A stretch of 23,059 nucleotides of DNA. Origin: Bacteroidales bacterium M7. GTDB taxonomy: Bacteria > Bacteroidota > Bacteroidia > Bacteroidales > Muribaculaceae. A program made the position numbers and the translations under genes. The DNA lies in contig LUJR01000033.1 in the NCBI GenBank assembly GCA_001689515.1, positions 1-23,059 on the forward strand, in the 5' to 3' direction. Positions within the stretch are counted from its first letter, which is position 1; every line of letters starts with the position of its first letter. Below are positions 21,094-23,059 of this stretch, in pieces. The notes under the pieces were generated by a model. That model saw nothing but the letters and a program-made list of their open reading frames with translations. It did not search any database and was not told where the DNA came from.

Positions 21094-21168
21094 AAAAATA
21101 GGGATAATATTTTTACTAACCAAATGTGCGTTCCAAAAAAATGACATTTATGCCGATTTTTAGGAATA
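21055..21168 (-). repeat. Imperfect 38-bp direct repeat around the ATPase promoter
   Basis: The segment 21055-21092 recurs at 21131-21168 with 29 of 38 bases identical, 76 bp apart and without gaps. The core CATTTATGC and the end GGAATA are fully conserved. The promoter lies between the copies, suggesting two regulator sites flanking it. Confidence 0.55.
21092..21100 (-). promoter_or_regulatory. -7 box of the ATPase-dGTPase operon
   Basis: On the minus strand this reads TATTTTTGT, a fit to TAnnTTTG, followed about 45 bases later by the ATPase ATG. Confidence 0.5.
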
Positions 21169-21194
21169 GCACTGTTGGTGATAGGTAAGAAGTC

Positions 21195-22712
21195 TTACCA
21201 CATCTCGCTGTCTTTCTTGGTTCTGGCGGCGATTTCGTCGGCTATCTCCTCGGAGGAGAGTTTAATGTAGTCCATGAAGGTCTTTTGGGTTTTGTGACCG
21301 CTGACGTGCATCATCTGGACGATGTCGTATTTGTGGCTCAGATACATGTTGGTTATTCCTGTGCGTCGGGCAGTGTGGCTCGTCACACATTTATAGAGAG
21401 GCAGTAGTACGTTACCGTTCAGGTCGGTTTCCGGCTCCTTGCCTTCTTTTTTCAACGCGTCCTTCTGCTTCATCGTCAGATTGGTCGGCACTTTATCTTT
21501 TAGTGTCGGCACACTCTCGGACAGATCTTCAAGAATATCCTTGATGTAACGGTTCAGCACCTGCTCGTTGGCTTTCGGTATGTTGTAGCCGTATTTCTCG
21601 CAGATTGCAATGAGGTTCTCGTTCATCACGGGAATAGTCACTTCTGTCTTGGTTTTCTGCTGAACAAGCCGGATAATGCGTGTGCCTTTCCGCGTCGTTT
21701 CAAAATGGTCTTTGTTGAGATTATTGTAATCACTGACACGCTGACAGGTATAGCAACCAATGAGAAAAACATCGCGCACATGCTCTTTCTTCCCGGTCAG
21801 CGGCATTTCATAGAGTGCCTGTAACTCTTCCTCGGTGAGATAAATCTCGACAGCCTTGTCGCGGTCTTCAATCTTATTTTTGACTATGAGCGATGCGGCG
21901 CGTTGGTTGTCATGGATACCGTCAATAAAAGCGGCGTTGATAAGTGCTTTCAGATTTATCATGTGCTTGTTGACTACCTTGGGCATATAGCCATGCCGAC
22001 GGAGATAGTTGATGTAGCGACTTACAAAGGCGCGATTGATGTCAGCCCAACCGAACTGATGCAAGGGGTCGAAGCCTTCATAAACGCCTATATAGCTTTT
22101 CCAAGTCTTGCAGGATCCGGCTGAATAGTCCTTGCTGCCAATCTTCCGTGCTCCGCTCTTGATGTCCTCGACAAACTGAACGAGGAACGGCCAGATAAGA
22201 CGGTTCTTCTCATCCTCGATACGTTTCTTTTCCTCGGCTTTCTTGCGGGCTTTTTCTTTCGCCGCCTCTTTCTTAGCCAAAGCCTTTCGCTCTGCTTCTG
22301 CCGCTTCCTCTTTCGCCTTCCGTTCAGCCTCGACTTTCTCCGGCTCGGATATGTAGCGCACATCCATATCAAGAGCCTCACGGTCGAAATTGACTTTGGT
22401 GAGGTGGGATTTAACGATGCCTTCAATCTGTGTCAGTTTGGCGTGAAGTTGGTAATTCTTTTTCTGATGTGCCAGCCACGCACGGGGCGAAGCGGTCGCT
22501 TTGAGCCACTCGCTCACCTCCACTTGCAGGAGCGTCGAAACAAGCACATCAATCTTGCGGGTATGTACGCGGATAAACAGTGTCGCGTTTTCTTTCTTCA
22601 AATCCTTGTTGCGGACATGAAACGGGGTCAATTTCTTCGCAGGGCGAAGCGACTGAGTTGATAACTTCGGAGAGGGTGTTGTTGCCATCTTATTTTGTGT
22701 TGCTAAATTCAT
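21195..22712 (-). CDS. int: Tyrosine recombinase (element integrase)
   Basis: A 505-residue protein from the ATG at 22712. ATGs at 22742 and 22688 are alternatives; 22742 would be only a few bases from the predicted transcription start. The N-terminal ~110 residues form an arm-binding-like domain, then a ~48-residue Lys/Glu/Ala-rich helix (about 123-172), a core-binding SAM-like domain (~180-285) and the catalytic domain (~290-500). The catalytic residues are R325 (CYTCQRVSD), K353 (QQKTKT), H446 and R449 (HTARR), H473 (SGHKT) and Y482 (FMDYIK). The gene reads inward from the right att site. It would catalyse integration and excision between the 13-bp repeats. Confidence 0.92.
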   Translation of the reverse strand: MNLATQNKMATTPSPKLSTQSLRPAKKLTPFHVRNKDLKKENATLFIRVHTRKIDVLVSTLLQVEVSEWLKATASPRAWLAHQKKNYQLHAKLTQIEGIVKSHLTKVNFDREALDMDVRYISEPEKVEAERKAKEEAAEAERKALAKKEAAKEKARKKAEEKKRIEDEKNRLIWPFLVQFVEDIKSGARKIGSKDYSAGSCKTWKSYIGVYEGFDPLHQFGWADINRAFVSRYINYLRRHGYMPKVVNKHMINLKALINAAFIDGIHDNQRAASLIVKNKIEDRDKAVEIYLTEEELQALYEMPLTGKKEHVRDVFLIGCYTCQRVSDYNNLNKDHFETTRKGTRIIRLVQQKTKTEVTIPVMNENLIAICEKYGYNIPKANEQVLNRYIKDILEDLSESVPTLKDKVPTNLTMKQKDALKKEGKEPETDLNGNVLLPLYKCVTSHTARRTGITNMYLSHKYDIVQMMHVSGHKTQKTFMDYIKLSSEEIADEIAARTKKDSEMW

Positions 22713-22727
22713 TCGCCACGATTCACA
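22710..22727 (+). repeat. Arm-type repeat, copy 1
   Basis: CATTCGCCACGATTCACA is repeated at 22904-22921 with one change (G to A). A looser relative, CATTCACC with a second copy after a short gap, is seen near 8011-8025 at the left end. These are likely recombinase arm-type sites. This copy overlaps the integrase start region and could mediate autoregulation. Confidence 0.5.
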
Positions 22728-22755
22728 GTCATTCACTATCAATCGTTTTGGTTCT

Positions 22756-22764
22756 GCAAATATA
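22756..22764 (-). promoter_or_regulatory. -7 box of the integrase gene
   Basis: On the minus strand this reads TATATTTGC, a perfect TAnnTTTGC, with a TTG about 21 bases further upstream. The start of transcription would lie near 22749, before the ATG at 22712. Confidence 0.7.
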
Positions 22765-22793
22765 ACAACTCAAACCACGTTTTGTCAAGTCGG

Positions 22794-22813
22794 GTCACCA
22801 CCCAGGTCACCAC
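22794..22813 (+). repeat. Paired GTCACCAC boxes, right end
   Basis: GTCACCAC at 22794-22801 and 22806-22813, 12 bp apart, the same sequence and spacing as the left-end pair at 7869-7888. It lies upstream of the integrase promoter. Confidence 0.55.
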
Positions 22814-22903
22814 GTTTTTTGAATTTCTGTGAAAACTCAAAATTCAGCCAAACCACATATTGCGTTATTATTCAGCATTTTGCATCAACACAATATTCAC
22901 CTA

Positions 22904-22921
22904 CATTCGCCACAATTCACA
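22904..22921 (+). repeat. Arm-type repeat, copy 2
   Basis: CATTCGCCACAATTCACA, 17 of 18 identical to 22710-22727, ends 10 bases before the right att repeat. Confidence 0.5.
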
Positions 22922-22931
22922 AACTCAGGTT

Positions 22932-22944
22932 CTGGTGGCACCAC
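22932..22944 (+). repeat. Right attachment-site repeat (attR core)
   Basis: CTGGTGGCACCAC is identical to 7799-7811. The host-side flank continues into a terminator hairpin 5 bases later. Confidence 0.65.
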
Positions 22945-22949
22945 CTCAA

Positions 22950-22978
22950 AAAACGACTCGATTTTATCGGGTCGTTTT
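22950..22978 (+). terminator. Terminator just outside the right end
   Basis: AAAACGACTCGAT (22950-22962) pairs with ATCGGGTCGTTTT (22966-22978), one T-G pair, loop TTT. It is likely the original terminator of the transcript interrupted at 7799. The remaining 80 bases to the window end hold TTGATTATCAG and no supported gene. Confidence 0.8.
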
Positions 22979-23059
22979 CTGTTAAGATGAATTTTAGATG
23001 TAATTAATTGATTATCAGACAATCTAATTGAGGGTCAGTAGCAAAAGCCGGTTGAATTG

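Larger units (their letters stand above)
7799..22944. mobile_element. Integrative mobilizable element (~15.1 kb)
   Basis: The region is bounded by 13-bp direct repeats CTGGTGGCACCAC. Inside are a tyrosine recombinase at the right end, an excisionase-like HTH protein, a primase-helicase, iteron-like repeats, an accessory mobilization protein, a palindromic probable oriT, MobC and a relaxase, all on the minus strand. Paired GTCACCAC boxes 12 bp apart lie inside both ends. No VirD4-type coupling protein or secretion genes are seen, so transfer would need a helper. Cargo consists of a TPR/LuxR regulator with a TonB receptor and an ATPase with a broken dGTPase. Confidence 0.75.

Noticed and set aside
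21049..21147. N-terminal extension of the AAA/DUF4143 ATPase
   Set aside because: It would translate the promoter and the perfect inverted repeat; the family starts near MIIKRDYYL.

Overview
This window looks like DNA from a gut-type Bacteroidota (Bacteroidales) host. The evidence is the repeated TAnnTTTGC -7 promoter boxes, A-rich leaders without clear Shine-Dalgarno sequences, a TonB-type outer-membrane receptor next to a TPR/LuxR membrane regulator, and a Bacteroides-style relaxase, MobC and tyrosine recombinase set. No species can be named from the sequence alone.

Region 1 (1-7542) is a plus-strand block of small, mostly unrecognised genes. It reads like a phage or phage-like island. It holds two small proteins with a shared C-terminal motif, a strongly structured ~170-nt leader RNA, an operon of two membrane proteins, an XRE-type regulator, a zinc-ribbon protein and a lone MutS-I-like domain, then a stand-alone RNase HI and an SPFH/Band-7 lipoprotein. 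It also has a compact tRNA array: Leu(CAA), Ala(TGC), Met(CAT), Cys(GCA), Asn(GTT) and Gln(TTG). An HTH/zinc protein gene sits inside the array, and a short YfiM/holin-like membrane protein follows. Squeezed between tRNA-Ala and tRNA-Met is a 75-nt segment that folds as a circularly permuted tRNA: the 3' half precedes the 5' half and the acceptor stem is capped by a GCAA tetraloop. This is the most unusual object in the window.

Region 2 (about 7799-22944) is a roughly 15.1-kb integrative mobilizable element. It is bounded by 13-bp direct repeats, each followed at once by a terminator hairpin, and GTCACCAC box pairs lie just inside both ends. Its backbone is all on the minus strand: tyrosine recombinase at the right end, an excisionase-like HTH protein, an SF3-type primase-helicase, an iteron-like origin, a mobilization accessory protein, a palindrome-rich probable oriT, MobC and a MOB-type relaxase. 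No coupling protein or type IV secretion genes are present, so it would need a helper element.

The element carries two cargo modules. On the left, plus strand, is a TPR/LuxR membrane lipoprotein followed by a TonB-dependent receptor; conserved repeats lie in the intergenic region between them. On the right, minus strand, is an AAA/DUF4143 ATPase followed by a frameshifted dGTPase, bracketed by long perfect inverted repeats. This second module is a plausible, possibly decayed, anti-phage cargo.
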